A stretch of 64,000 nucleotides of DNA from Mesorhizobium sp. WSM2240. Its GTDB lineage: Bacteria; Pseudomonadota; Alphaproteobacteria; Rhizobiales; Rhizobiaceae. Location of the stretch: contig NZ_CP159256.1 of the NCBI RefSeq assembly GCF_040438645.1, positions 372,001 through 436,000 on the forward strand, written 5' to 3'. Position numbers and translations under genes: made by a program. This document shows, in pieces, positions 19,151-28,011 of this stretch (position 1 is the first letter of the stretch; each line of letters opens with the position of its first letter). The notes under the pieces were generated by a model. The model was not told the origin of the DNA. It ran no database searches and was given only the letters and a program-made list of their open reading frames with translations.

Positions 19151-19914
19151 TGGCCGTATCCTGGCAAGGCAAGCCTGCGCTCGATGAAGTGGAGCGCGGT
19201 GGCCAGAAGCGACACGACGAGCACGTAAAAGAGGAACAAAAGCAGCATCATCTCCGGCACGTTCACGTTAGCAGACCAGACCTGGTTCAACGTGGAGGTC
19301 ATCTCCGGGACAGCGATGACGTAAGCAAGCGAGGTCGTCTTGGCCAAGCTGACAAGGTTGTTGGTGAGCGCCGGCAGGCTGATGCGGAATGCCAGCGGCA
19401 ACGTGACGTACAAGTATGTCTGCCCTTTGGTCATGCACAGGCTCTCGGCGGCTTCCTTCGTCGATTCCGGCACGGCCTCGAGGCCGGCGCGGAAGATCTC
19501 GACATTGAAGGCGCCGCCGAAAATGCCGAGCGAAATGACCGCCCACATGAACGAAGAGATCAGCGGCTGGTAATAGCCTCCCATATCGACCTGCGGTGTG
19601 AAGGTGCCGAGGGCGAAATAGAAGAACAGGAGCTGGACCATGGGCGGCGTGTTGCGGAATGCCTGGATATAGGCGTCCATCAGTACGCGCAGGACGGGAG
19701 CCCGGGCGGTCTGCGCCCAGGCCCCCAATACACCGATGACCACAGAAACGGCGATCGACCAGAATATCAGTTGCAGCGATACGCTGACGCCGGACAGGAA
19801 CCGCTCGTATTCATAACTGTCGTAGAAGACGATGAAATTCAGGCCCGTGCGTTCGTAGAGATCCTGGAAGAATGGCGCGATCAACTGAAACATTTCAGCT
19901 CCGGCACCCGTCAT
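19147..19914 (-). CDS. Polar amino-acid ABC transporter permease
   Basis: A 255-aa HisMQ-family permease. Membrane helices and the EAA loop 'EIFRAGLEAVPESTKEAAESL' are clear. It follows the binding-protein gene by 26 bases and overlaps the next permease gene. Together with the binding protein and ATPase it makes one importer. Confidence 0.9.
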   Translation of the reverse strand: MTGAGAEMFQLIAPFFQDLYERTGLNFIVFYDSYEYERFLSGVSVSLQLIFWSIAVSVVIGVLGAWAQTARAPVLRVLMDAYIQAFRNTPPMVQLLFFYFALGTFTPQVDMGGYYQPLISSFMWAVISLGIFGGAFNVEIFRAGLEAVPESTKEAAESLCMTKGQTYLYVTLPLAFRISLPALTNNLVSLAKTTSLAYVIAVPEMTSTLNQVWSANVNVPEMMLLLFLFYVLVVSLLATALHFIERRLALPGYGQ

Positions 19915-19940
19915 TGATCAACATTCCACGTAGCATGGGC

Positions 19941-20801
19941 TCAGTTGCTGCCTTGCAGGTAACTGGCATCCCACTGCGCCTTTTCATGCTGCTCGGCGAT
20001 CCAGTCCGACGGCTTCACTTTCCACTTTTTCTCGAGCTCGACCAATTTCCCGGAAGCCTGCCAGCGATACGCCATGCCCGACATGAACACACCCCAGGCT
20101 TTATCAACTTCCGGCAGCGGTACTGCCGCAGCCCACGGATTATCGTATAGGACGGGAACGGCCATTTCGTAGCCTTCCCATTCGCCTGATGCGAGATCGG
20201 CCATGATGGGCGCATCGTCATAGAGCCACGCGATGCATTTTCCGTCCCTTAACGCCTGCTTGGCCTCAGTATTTCCAGTGAAGGAAATAATGGTTGCGTC
20301 GTATTGGGTCTCAACCTGTTTGTTGTAGTAATTGCCCTGCTTGCCGCAGACTGGCTTGCCGGCGATGTCTTTCCAATCAGTGACGACGCCTTCCTTCGCA
20401 AGCAGCGTCGGACCGGAGCTCCAGTAGGCGGGTTCGATTATTCCGACGACCTTGCGCCGCTCGGCAGTGTCGTACATGCCGCCAATGATCAGATCGATCT
20501 TGCCCTGCTGCAGGAACTGCATGCGATTGGCCGAAGTGATGATCACCGGCTCGAGCTCCACGCCAAGCGTGTCGGCCACCGATTGGGCGAGATCAACCTC
20601 GATGCCCTGCATGGAACCGTCCGGCGCAGGGAAAGACCAGGGCTTGAAAGCTCCCTGCACACCGACACGCACAACGCCTCGATCCAGGATTTGTTTGAGA
20701 TACGAGTCGGCTGCCTGCGCGCAATTGGCGGAAAGGACCGTGCCCGCGGCCAGAGTGACGGCAAGGGCGGCAATGCTTTTCAATGCGGATTTGCGTTTCA
20801 T
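19941..20801 (-). CDS. Periplasmic polar amino-acid-type binding protein
   Basis: A 286-aa family 3 solute-binding protein with a clear signal peptide ending 'NCAQAAD'. The mature part starts 'SYLKQILDRGVVRVGVQG', a typical SBP_bac_3 opening. The ATG at 20801 has GGGAG ten bases upstream and overlaps the stop of the FAD dehydrogenase gene (ATGA). Ligand unknown; the operon context points to an amine or phosphorylated amine (weak inference). Confidence 0.9.
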   Translation of the reverse strand: MKRKSALKSIAALAVTLAAGTVLSANCAQAADSYLKQILDRGVVRVGVQGAFKPWSFPAPDGSMQGIEVDLAQSVADTLGVELEPVIITSANRMQFLQQGKIDLIIGGMYDTAERRKVVGIIEPAYWSSGPTLLAKEGVVTDWKDIAGKPVCGKQGNYYNKQVETQYDATIISFTGNTEAKQALRDGKCIAWLYDDAPIMADLASGEWEGYEMAVPVLYDNPWAAAVPLPEVDKAWGVFMSGMAYRWQASGKLVELEKKWKVKPSDWIAEQHEKAQWDASYLQGSN

Positions 20802-22390
20802 GCTTGAACATCTCCCATTGTTGATGTCGTTTCTGTTGATTGAACCGGGTCCGATGCGGTACGGAATACCGTCTTCTGGTATCGGGTGAATTTGTCGACT
20901 TCCCCGGTGGTCCGCTCCGGCGACCAGCCGGCGAGATCGGCGACGGAGCTTGCAGCCTCCTCGACTTCCCCGCGATCCAGATGGCGGCGCCAAGCAAGGC
21001 CTGTCCGGGTATATAGAATTCCCTTCAGGTCCCGCGCATGCTCCGCCGACACTGCTCTGCGGAAAGCGGCGCGCCTTCCCTCTACAGGCGGCCTTGAAAT
21101 ACCGAATCCCACGCCGCGGCCTTGGATGGCCGAAATCTGTCTTCCAGTCGCGCTGCGTGCCGGGCTCAGATACTTCTCGACAACCTTTCGCATCTCGCGC
21201 CCGGCGCTCACATGGGTCATGACCGGGCCAGCCGTCATGGCGAAAATGCCCGGCTTCCCGGCGCCGGCGAGATCATGAATCTCGCGCGTGCGTCGGCCCA
21301 TGGGCTGTTGCACATCGAAGGTGAGCGGCCGCACGCCGGCCCAGGTGAACTCGACATGGCGCCGGGCCAGTTCCAGTCCCGGAAGGATGTAATTGGCCTC
21401 CCCGAGCAGGAAATCGATATCTTCGTCAGTTGCCGCGACATCGGCGGCATCGCCGTCGAAGGGCGTCTCGGTCGGCCCGAAATAGAAACAGTCGTCGTGG
21501 GACGGGAGACAGTAAAATGGCATGCCGCTGCGGTTGATCGTGGTAATGCCGTAACCGCGATAGGAATCCGGTAGCCGTACCGCGATATGCGCGCCCTTGG
21601 TGCCGCGGATCAACCGGGGGGCGGCTCCGCCGGTCATGGCGCCGGCATTCACCTCATCGATCCAGGTCCCGGTCATGTTCAGCACGACGGCAGCACCTAT
21701 TTCAACGGGTTCGCCGCTGTCGTGGTCCTTCAGTTCGATGCGCCAGCCGCTCTCCTGCCTCCGCACGATCTTGGCCTCGCAGAAAAGGCGTATTTCCGCG
21801 CCGTTCTCCTCTGCGTCCAAGGCCGCGTCCACGCACAGCCGATCCGGCCAGTCCATGATGTATTCGCGATAGGTGGCGATTGACTGGAGCCGCCCCCTGT
21901 CGCGCAGATGGCTCGCGAACGGCAGGTGGTCCTCGAAATCCCTCGTCAGCCGGCGATAGGCAAGCGGTGGCTCCAGCGGGCCGAGACGTCGTAGGATACG
22001 CAAACCGAGATCTAGATGCCAATTCCGAACCGGGCTTTCCGGATAGACGGGAAAGCACATGGTGAAGGGTTTGCATCTTTCCGGCGCCAGCGCCACGAGT
22101 TCCGCCCTGGCCTCCATGCCTGCACGCGCCATGTGCACAGCCCCGCTAAGGCGCAGCGGGTGAAAGGCGAACGTGCGCACGGGATTGGGCGTTTCGAAAT
22201 AGCGAAGCCCGCAATGCAGGATGCGGGAGGAGCGGCTGGAAGCGCCTGAGGCAAAATCCTGCTTGTCCACAAGCAGGATGCTGTAGCCCGCCGATGCCAA
22301 TTCCCGCGCCGCACTTGCCCCATTGATGCCGGCGCCGATCACGACCACGTCGTAATCCCTGCCTTGCGTCTCGGTAAGTTTCGGCGGCAT
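20798..22390 (-). CDS. GlpD-like FAD-dependent dehydrogenase
   Basis: A 530-aa flavoprotein: Rossmann motif 'VVIGAGINGASAARELASAG' near residues 16-35, then 'GASSRSSRILHCGLRYFE', which is the glycerol-3-phosphate dehydrogenase signature region. The C-terminal domain of about 120 residues is also GlpD-like. Whether it uses glycerol-3-phosphate is uncertain, since it sits first in an operon for a polar amino-acid-type ABC importer and shares a 4-base overlap with the binding-protein gene. It may oxidise a related polyol or amine substrate. Confidence 0.82.
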   Translation of the reverse strand: MPPKLTETQGRDYDVVVIGAGINGASAARELASAGYSILLVDKQDFASGASSRSSRILHCGLRYFETPNPVRTFAFHPLRLSGAVHMARAGMEARAELVALAPERCKPFTMCFPVYPESPVRNWHLDLGLRILRRLGPLEPPLAYRRLTRDFEDHLPFASHLRDRGRLQSIATYREYIMDWPDRLCVDAALDAEENGAEIRLFCEAKIVRRQESGWRIELKDHDSGEPVEIGAAVVLNMTGTWIDEVNAGAMTGGAAPRLIRGTKGAHIAVRLPDSYRGYGITTINRSGMPFYCLPSHDDCFYFGPTETPFDGDAADVAATDEDIDFLLGEANYILPGLELARRHVEFTWAGVRPLTFDVQQPMGRRTREIHDLAGAGKPGIFAMTAGPVMTHVSAGREMRKVVEKYLSPARSATGRQISAIQGRGVGFGISRPPVEGRRAAFRRAVSAEHARDLKGILYTRTGLAWRRHLDRGEVEEAASSVADLAGWSPERTTGEVDKFTRYQKTVFRTASDPVQSTETTSTMGDVQA

Positions 22391-22471
22391 TGGCGGCCCG
22401 TTCCCTGGAGGAGCGATCGCGCCAATAAATCAACGAACCCACAATGTTCAAAATAGAATTATTGGCGATCG

Positions 22472-22490
22472 ATATGCGCGAAATGCATAT
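22472..22490. promoter_or_regulatory. Inverted repeat upstream of the GlpD-like operon
   Basis: ATATGC, seven bases, GCATAT, in the 101-base interval between the LysR gene's 3' end and the GlpD-like gene. The dyad contains the T-N11-A pattern favoured by LysR regulators and is the best operator candidate for the operon. Confidence 0.4.
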
Positions 22491-22491
22491 A

Positions 22492-23406
22492 TTACCGTGG
22501 CAACTGCGCCAGAAGCCGGTCCCGCTTTTCCGCCATCAGCTCCAGCAAGGCGTCCGCGGCAGGATTGGCCGTGCGCATCTCTGGGCGCAGGAGGGCGACG
22601 TTGAATGGAATCGCCGGCGCAAAAGGAATCAGCCTTACATTGTCGTCTAGTTGCGCCATCGCCGTATAGGGATCGATGATGGCTATGCCGATGCCCTGTT
22701 TGACCATTTCGTACGCCGAAGCTGAAAAAGTGGTTTCATAGGCCGCATCGATCTTGACACTGCTGGACTGGAATGCCTGATCGAGAAGGTGGCGTGCGGA
22801 GACAAAGGGCGTCCAGTAGATTAGCGGTCCTTCGCGAAGATCCGCCGGTCGCAGGCGGCTGCGATCGGCGAGTGGATGATCGCGCGGCACCGCTGCGATG
22901 TACGGCGCATCGCTGAAAATCTCTGTGCGAAAACCGGACCGCTTGAACGGCGTCTCGGCTAAGCCGAAATCGATCTGCTGCGAAGCCGCCCATTCCTCAA
23001 TCTTTGCGGACAAGCGCACGCTGAAGGTGACCTTGGTCCTTGGCCACTGCTTCCTAAAATCCGCCAGCAGATGGGGTATGAACGTGATACCCAAGGCCGG
23101 CATGACCGCAATGCTGATCTCTCCACCCTCGCCCCTTGCCAGCCGCGAAGCAAAGCTATTCAGCGTTTGCAGTGAGACGTAAGCCCTTTCGATTTCATCG
23201 AGCAGCAGGTTCGCTACAGACGTCGGCGTGACCTTCCCTTTGCGTCGGTCAAACAGTGAGACGCCAAGTTCGGACTCCAGCTTGTCGATTAGCCGACTCA
23301 CTGCCGGCTGGCTGCGTCCGAGAAGCTCCGCAGCACCGCTCACCGTGCCGGTCAGCATAACGGCTCGAAACGCTGCGTAGTGCAGAAGGTTCAAGGTACT
23401 TTTCAA
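22492..23406 (-). CDS. LysR-family regulator
   Basis: A 304-aa LysR regulator with helix-turn-helix 'MLTGTVSGAAELLGRSQPAVSRLIDKLE' (residues about 17-44) and a C-terminal effector domain. The start codon is apparently TTG, giving 'MKSTLNLLHYAAFRAV'. It lies directly upstream of, and in the same direction as, the GlpD-like operon, so it may be co-transcribed with it or act on the dyad in between. Confidence 0.87.
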   Translation of the reverse strand: MKSTLNLLHYAAFRAVMLTGTVSGAAELLGRSQPAVSRLIDKLESELGVSLFDRRKGKVTPTSVANLLLDEIERAYVSLQTLNSFASRLARGEGGEISIAVMPALGITFIPHLLADFRKQWPRTKVTFSVRLSAKIEEWAASQQIDFGLAETPFKRSGFRTEIFSDAPYIAAVPRDHPLADRSRLRPADLREGPLIYWTPFVSARHLLDQAFQSSSVKIDAAYETTFSASAYEMVKQGIGIAIIDPYTAMAQLDDNVRLIPFAPAIPFNVALLRPEMRTANPAADALLELMAEKRDRLLAQLPR

Positions 23407-23729
23407 GGTGCACGCGTCCGTCTCGCCGGAGTTTCACAGAGGCACTGATAGTATCGCTATGGTCAGGGTTAATAGTTTGACACAATCGCAGAAAGTCATC
23501 GCTTTGAAATGAAAGTTGCCTCCAGAACGAGCTGGAGCGTGTATGGGTCGCACCCTGCTCCTCCGCACGATGTGGCATTGGGCTGTTAAGCTACGCGTTG
23601 ATCGGGCTCATCGCGATATACTGTGAGGATGGCACCTGCCCCGAGACGTAGGTGAAGCCGCCCGTCCTCACCGCAGGGGAGAGCGGGACGTGAGACGTGC
23701 CGAAAATGTTTGGTTATGATTTTCTTCCT
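23407..23729. other. Intergenic stretch, no gene seen
   Basis: About 320 bases between the LysR gene and the D-threonine-aldolase-like pseudogene. No convincing gene, tRNA or riboswitch pattern was seen. Confidence 0.4.
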
Positions 23730-24645
23730 TTAGTTCGACTTGCCGCGCGCCTCGACCGGCAGGCCTCCGACAGTTTGCCGCCGCTGATCACGAACGTCCG
23801 GTCGAAAGGTTCGAGACGACGCAGGTGTGGTTGGGCAGGATGTAGACGCGGTCGCCAATCTTCGGTGACGTCGCGTAGCGCGAGACATTGATCAGCCCGT
23901 GTTCCGCGTTGAGCCGATAGATGACGGCATCGGGATGTTCGAGCACCTGCCCGTATCCTGCAGGGCCCATGAGGTCGGAAGTGAGCGCCTTGGAGCCGGC
24001 ATCGGCGATGGCGCGATCGGCCGTCGGCCGAGTGACCACCATGGCAAGAACGGTCATCGCGCATTGATCGAGGCTGGCGGCGCCGCAGCTGAGAAGCGCG
24101 CGGTCGTCGTAGATATAGGTGCCTGCACGGTATTCCGTCACCGGCGTCAAGCTGTCGTCCTTCCACATGTCCGGGCTGCCGCAGCGCCCGCCGCCAGTGT
24201 CGCACTCGACCGGCACGCGGATATGCGCACCGGCCTCCTTTGCCACGCCGGAGACCGCATCCACCACATGCCTGCTGTCAGCGACGACCGCGAGATGACG
24301 GCGCTTTCCCACCTCGGCCAGCCGCGCAAGCTTCCGAGCGCCGAGCGTGTTCGCGGTCAGGAATAGGTCGGTGATGCCGGCCCGGCCATTGTCTCGGCTT
24401 CGCCGACCGTCTGCACGGTGACACCGCTTGCGCCTAGTTCGAGCTGCCGTAGTGCCCAGGTGACGCCGCGGTGCGTCTTGATGTGCGGAAGATTGGCAAG
24501 ACCGGCGCGATCACAGTGCTCCTGCCGGCAGCGCAGATTGGCGCCGGCTATATCCGCGTCGATGAGAACCGCCGGCGTTTCAAGCGTGTCGAACGAGCGA
24601 TCGACGGGCAGAAGCCGCGCGCACGGCTTCGGGCACTTCCGTCAT
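23730..24645 (-). pseudogene. D-threonine-aldolase/D-hydroxyaspartate-family enzyme, multiply frameshifted
   Basis: Joined across frames, the minus strand reads as an alanine-racemase-fold PLP enzyme of the D-threonine aldolase family. Seen in order: 'FDTLETPAVLIDADI', 'LPHIKTH', 'QLELGASGVTVQTVGEAETMA', 'GITDLFLTANTLGARKLARLA', 'VECDTGGGRCG', and the metal site 'PNHTCVVSNL'. Breaks: one near 24610, one near 24388 (a base lost between 'ETMA' and 'GITD'), one near 23797 after 'VSNL', and one near 23760 before the final 'GLPVEARGKSN'. The segment after 'KTH' is also unlike the family. Four breaks make sequencing error unlikely; the gene is decayed. Confidence 0.85.
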
Positions 24646-25030
24646 GACTATCCTTCCTGCTTCAAAAATGACGAGGGAGCGGTCCGCCGGCGTCACTTGT
24701 CAGCCAGTCACTCTTCAGACGGCCCGTATAGTCGAAAAACAATGCGAAGGCGGTTCCATTTCGTTCCTCTAGAAATTTCCAGCGTCAGCTCTCGCGCCAT
24801 GACAATGTTACTGGCTGTGAGGCCGCAATCGACCGGATCACCGCGCCGGTGACGGTGCTGGCAGCGGCAGTTCACGCCAGTTAGCAAATCGGCCGAGCGT
24901 GCGCGAATACCTGTGCGCCGGATAGTCAGTTTTGTCTATGACTAAGCACGCTTTACAACTGGCGGCGGTGGTCCCATCCTAGCGTTGCCTGTGACGCTGT
25001 CGTGGCGATAGAAGCCCGGAGGATGCTGAG
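24646..25030. other. Intergenic stretch before the 105-aa gene
   Basis: About 385 bases with no recognisable gene. It probably holds the promoter of the plus-strand gene at 25031; no clear sigma-70 boxes were found. Confidence 0.4.
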
Positions 25031-25348
25031 ATGGAGTTCAGAACGAAATCGACGAAAAATAAGAAGTACATCCGCATAATGGATCATATTGCTGAGAGGT
25101 ACGAGCCAGCCAAAGAGTTGGATGTTGATGCTTCCGTCCCTTGGACTGTAAAGCCTAATACTGGCCCAGGTAAGATCACTATAGAGGTCTCGCCGGACGG
25201 GAAAAAAGATTACAAGCCTTATTTGACGCGCCAGCGGGTGGCGGAAGGTGACTGCATCGAGGTGGACGACCAACCGAGCGTTACCACGCCTCACTATTGC
25301 GAAGACCGTAACGTCGAGGAAACATCTCCGGCGACTGAATCAAGATGA
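25031..25348 (+). CDS. Hypothetical 105-aa protein, convergent with the YcaO operon
   Basis: Not recognised. A basic N-terminus ('MEFRTKSTKNKKYIR') is followed by an acidic, Thr/Glu-rich C-terminus with a single Cys. A good ribosome site (GGAGG) lies nine bases before ATG. Codon use is visibly more AT-rich than neighbouring genes, suggesting recent acquisition. It shares a bidirectional terminator with the YcaO/TfuA operon and may encode a substrate peptide, an immunity factor or an unrelated protein; nothing in the sequence decides this. Confidence 0.55.
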   Translation: MEFRTKSTKNKKYIRIMDHIAERYEPAKELDVDASVPWTVKPNTGPGKITIEVSPDGKKDYKPYLTRQRVAEGDCIEVDDQPSVTTPHYCEDRNVEETSPATESR

Positions 25349-25351
25349 GAA

Positions 25352-25370
25352 ACCCGCCAACTCGGCGGGT
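25352..25370. terminator. Bidirectional terminator hairpin
   Basis: ACCCGCC, loop AACTC, GGCGGGT: a perfect 7-base-pair stem between the convergent 105-aa gene and the last gene of the YcaO operon. It would serve both strands; on the minus strand it is followed by TTCTCAT. Confidence 0.75.
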
Positions 25371-25379
25371 CAGTTAACA

Positions 25380-25871
25380 CTAAGAGCCGGCACCGCTCTT
25401 ACCGATTCGACCACTTCGGTGGGCAAGCTGCATGTTGTTTCCATAGGTGTTCGGAGCGCGATTGCCCGGCAAATTGGCTTCTAGAATTAGCTTTTCTGCC
25501 AGATCGAAGCTCAAGGCAATTTCAAGAAGTTCAGTCTTAGAGCGAATACGCCACATTCGATAGTCTCCGCCAAAACCGCATCCTGACGCCGGTTTGTCAT
25601 CCTCATGCTCAAAAACGAGAAGTTTTGGCCGGTCCATACGATAACAGTGTCCCTCAAAAGCGTAACCGTAAGCGACTGCAATTGTTATAAATTCTTTGTC
25701 TTTAGTTCCTTTGTCGTCTACTACTTTTATGGCTAACCAGAGTTTAGATAATGATGACAAAGGGAGGAGTGGCTCATCCTCGTACTCATTCAATTTCACT
25801 CCATAAACTGTTATATGGTCAGCTCGGAAATTATCAATATTCGGCGGTGCAGGAATATCTTCATACGACAT
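25380..25871 (-). CDS. Hypothetical 163-aa protein at the end of the YcaO/TfuA operon
   Basis: Not recognised. Start chosen at 25871 because AGGAGG lies 11 bases upstream and the longer open frame overlaps the peptidase gene. Residues about 1-130 look like a folded domain with alternating strands and two Cys ('GHCYR', 'SGCGFGG'). The last 30 residues are a low-complexity Gly/Asn/Ser tail ('NLPGNRAPNTYGNN' to 'GKSGAGS'), which is the sort of tail that could be a modified core peptide. It could equally be an accessory protein. Distance to the peptidase gene is 109 bases. Confidence 0.65.
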   Translation of the reverse strand: MSYEDIPAPPNIDNFRADHITVYGVKLNEYEDEPLLPLSSLSKLWLAIKVVDDKGTKDKEFITIAVAYGYAFEGHCYRMDRPKLLVFEHEDDKPASGCGFGGDYRMWRIRSKTELLEIALSFDLAEKLILEANLPGNRAPNTYGNNMQLAHRSGRIGKSGAGS

Positions 25872-25980
25872 TGCGCTTCTCCCTCCTGGATCGCTTCGCG
25901 GCTGACGTGGTTCACCGTCGTCGAACGGCGGCCGTAGCTGCGAGGCTTTTGATGTTTTGCCGTCCGGCACGCGTTTTCCC

Positions 25981-27219
25981 TCACAAGATTTCGCGCCAGG
26001 CGAAGTTGTCGATGACGCTGCCGGCAAAGCGGCTACCGCGTCCGCTTTCGGCGGCCACAATCATCGCCTCCGCAGCCCGGCGATAGTCGAGGGTTTCTGG
26101 CTCAAGCTCTACCCACGAGCGGACCAGGATCTCGCCAACGAGATCGCGCGCCTCTTCTAGCGCCGATTTCAGAACAAAATGCCGGCTGTCGTTGTCGCCA
26201 AGCGAAGCCGAAAGCTGCGCCTCCAGTTCTTCTTCCGAAAGCTCGCTCCTGAGGTCGCGGAAGTCGCGCGGATCTAGATCGGAAAGCCCGCGCTCGAAAA
26301 GCAGCACCTGATAGACTTCGACCAGGATGTCGAACAGCGCGCCTGCGAAGGGTTTGGAGAGGTCGTGCACCTCGACGCTGACGTCGCTCATCCGTAGCGA
26401 ATGGCTGAACAACCGCACCTGCTTTTCGTCGGAAAGCTCGGCGAAGCGGTCAAGTTCGTTGGCAATCAGCAGGTTGCCGCGCGTCCTTCGCAGAAGCAGG
26501 TCGAGCGCTCTGTCGAAATGCAGGAGGCTGATCAGCGCAATGAAGTCGGCTACGGCCTCGTGGTAGGCGAAATACTCGTGAGGCGGGTCGAATCGCGGAA
26601 CCCGCATCACGCCGAAGATGATCAGGTGGCCGATCTCATGCGCGAGGGCGTCAAAATTCAGCGCAAACGGCTGCGGCTCGCCGCGCGCCTCGTCTTCCCC
26701 CATCTCTAGAAAGCCGTAGCCTGACTGCGCGTTATCCCAGCGGAGTCGCGGCACGATCTCAAGACGGTCGTAGGTCGGTTCGAAAAACCAGGGGATCTCG
26801 CGCCCGAGGTAACTCTCGCAGATGTCGAGCACGCGCCGGACACAGGCATAAGCATGCGCAGCCTCGAATTCCGGCGTGCCGATTGGAATATTGTCAAAGT
26901 GGCCGTCCGGACCCGCTTCCGCTGGAGGTCGCAGGACGCCGGCATAGGGAGGTAGGTAGGGGAACTGGTAGGGTTGCTTCTCGACCAGCGGACGGATCAC
27001 GTACATTCGATGGTCGGCCGGCCCCGGGCCGATTCGGTTAGGCGGAGTGGAGACCCAAATCGTCTCCGGCCGCTCATAACCTGGGATAAAAGGAGGCTGC
27101 GGGAAAACGAGAAAGCGGGTTCCCAGCTGCGAAACCGCGGTCCGCTCGCCAGACTGCCATTGCCCGGTAGCATTCATGCCGGCGCCCCCACCTCCCGTTC
27201 CAAGGTCGGCTGAAGTCAT
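25981..27219 (-). CDS. HExxH zinc metallopeptidase-like protein
   Basis: A 412-aa protein with a gluzincin-type site: 'HEIGH' at residues 194-198, then 'YHEAVADF', with Glu221 as likely third zinc ligand. The N-terminal 100 residues are Pro-rich; no signal peptide, so it is probably cytoplasmic. It follows the TfuA gene with only 2 bases between stop and ATG. An alternative ATG at 27177 has a better ribosome site (GGGAGG). In a YcaO/TfuA operon such an enzyme could remove a leader peptide (inference). Specific family not recognised. Confidence 0.78.
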   Translation of the reverse strand: MTSADLGTGGGGAGMNATGQWQSGERTAVSQLGTRFLVFPQPPFIPGYERPETIWVSTPPNRIGPGPADHRMYVIRPLVEKQPYQFPYLPPYAGVLRPPAEAGPDGHFDNIPIGTPEFEAAHAYACVRRVLDICESYLGREIPWFFEPTYDRLEIVPRLRWDNAQSGYGFLEMGEDEARGEPQPFALNFDALAHEIGHLIIFGVMRVPRFDPPHEYFAYHEAVADFIALISLLHFDRALDLLLRRTRGNLLIANELDRFAELSDEKQVRLFSHSLRMSDVSVEVHDLSKPFAGALFDILVEVYQVLLFERGLSDLDPRDFRDLRSELSEEELEAQLSASLGDNDSRHFVLKSALEEARDLVGEILVRSWVELEPETLDYRRAAEAMIVAAESGRGSRFAGSVIDNFAWREIL

Positions 27220-27221
27220 TC

Positions 27222-28010
27222 TTAAGTCATTTTGCTGTCTTCCGCAAGAATTGAAACAATATCGTCGCCCCAAAGTGCTGCCGCGTCGAGGTCGTAAGCC
27301 CAGGCCTCCGTTACCCGGAAGGACGGGGCCGCGCGCGTCCTAAGCAGCTCCGGATAACGCGCGAGTTTAGACAAAAGTCCCACCGCGTCCTCGCGCTTGC
27401 GGTCGATCGCTCCCGACGGGAGCCAGTCGGCCAGGCGGTCGAGAGCGACATTTGATTGCCCAGATGAGGTGGATCGTGCATCGGCGAGCAGGCGGGGGTA
27501 GCTGCGATCTACGAAATGCGTGTCGCGTGCCAGCGCTTCGAGCGTGTGCCTCTCCTCGGCCGTCACTATCCCGGCGCGCATCGCGCGGCGCAAGGTGAGG
27601 CGGATGTTGATGAGGGCTTCGCTCAGCGGCGCTGCCCCTAGCTCGGGGGGACACATCGCCACTGCAACCTCATCGTCGTCCGCGAGGAGCGTCAGCGAGT
27701 ACCACCGATAGATGAACCCGTGGCCCTGCATCCCTACCGCCGCAAGCTCGGCTGCCCGAAGGGCACCCATGCTTGCCGCCCCGAAGATCGGGATGCCTTT
27801 TGCAAGCGCCCACAGGATCTCCTTGTGACGCACGGCCGGCACTTTTCCGAACGAGCCGTCGATCAGGATGATCGCGTTCGGCAGATACGTTTGCACCGCA
27901 CGTACGACCGAACCCTGCTCAGCGGGTGGCAGATAGGTAGCGTCGAGAATGGCTGCGGCTTCAGCACGCGGCAGCGTCGGACCAATGAAGACGATCGGGG
28001 CGTTCGCCAT
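27222..28010 (-). CDS. TfuA-like protein
   Basis: A 262-aa TfuA-domain protein. Hallmarks: 'IVFIGPTL' near the N-terminus, 'IDGSFGKVPAVRHKEILWAL' at residues 50-69, 'GAASMGALRAAEL' at 77-89 and 'DDDEVAV' at 111-117. TfuA proteins partner with YcaO enzymes: they were first described in trifolitoxin production by Rhizobium, and in thioamide formation TfuA is thought to aid sulfur delivery. The start is 1 base after the YcaO stop, with GGAG inside the YcaO coding end, so the two are translated together. Confidence 0.93.
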   Translation of the reverse strand: MANAPIVFIGPTLPRAEAAAILDATYLPPAEQGSVVRAVQTYLPNAIILIDGSFGKVPAVRHKEILWALAKGIPIFGAASMGALRAAELAAVGMQGHGFIYRWYSLTLLADDDEVAVAMCPPELGAAPLSEALINIRLTLRRAMRAGIVTAEERHTLEALARDTHFVDRSYPRLLADARSTSSGQSNVALDRLADWLPSGAIDRKREDAVGLLSKLARYPELLRTRAAPSFRVTEAWAYDLDAAALWGDDIVSILAEDSKMT

Positions 28011-28011
28011 C

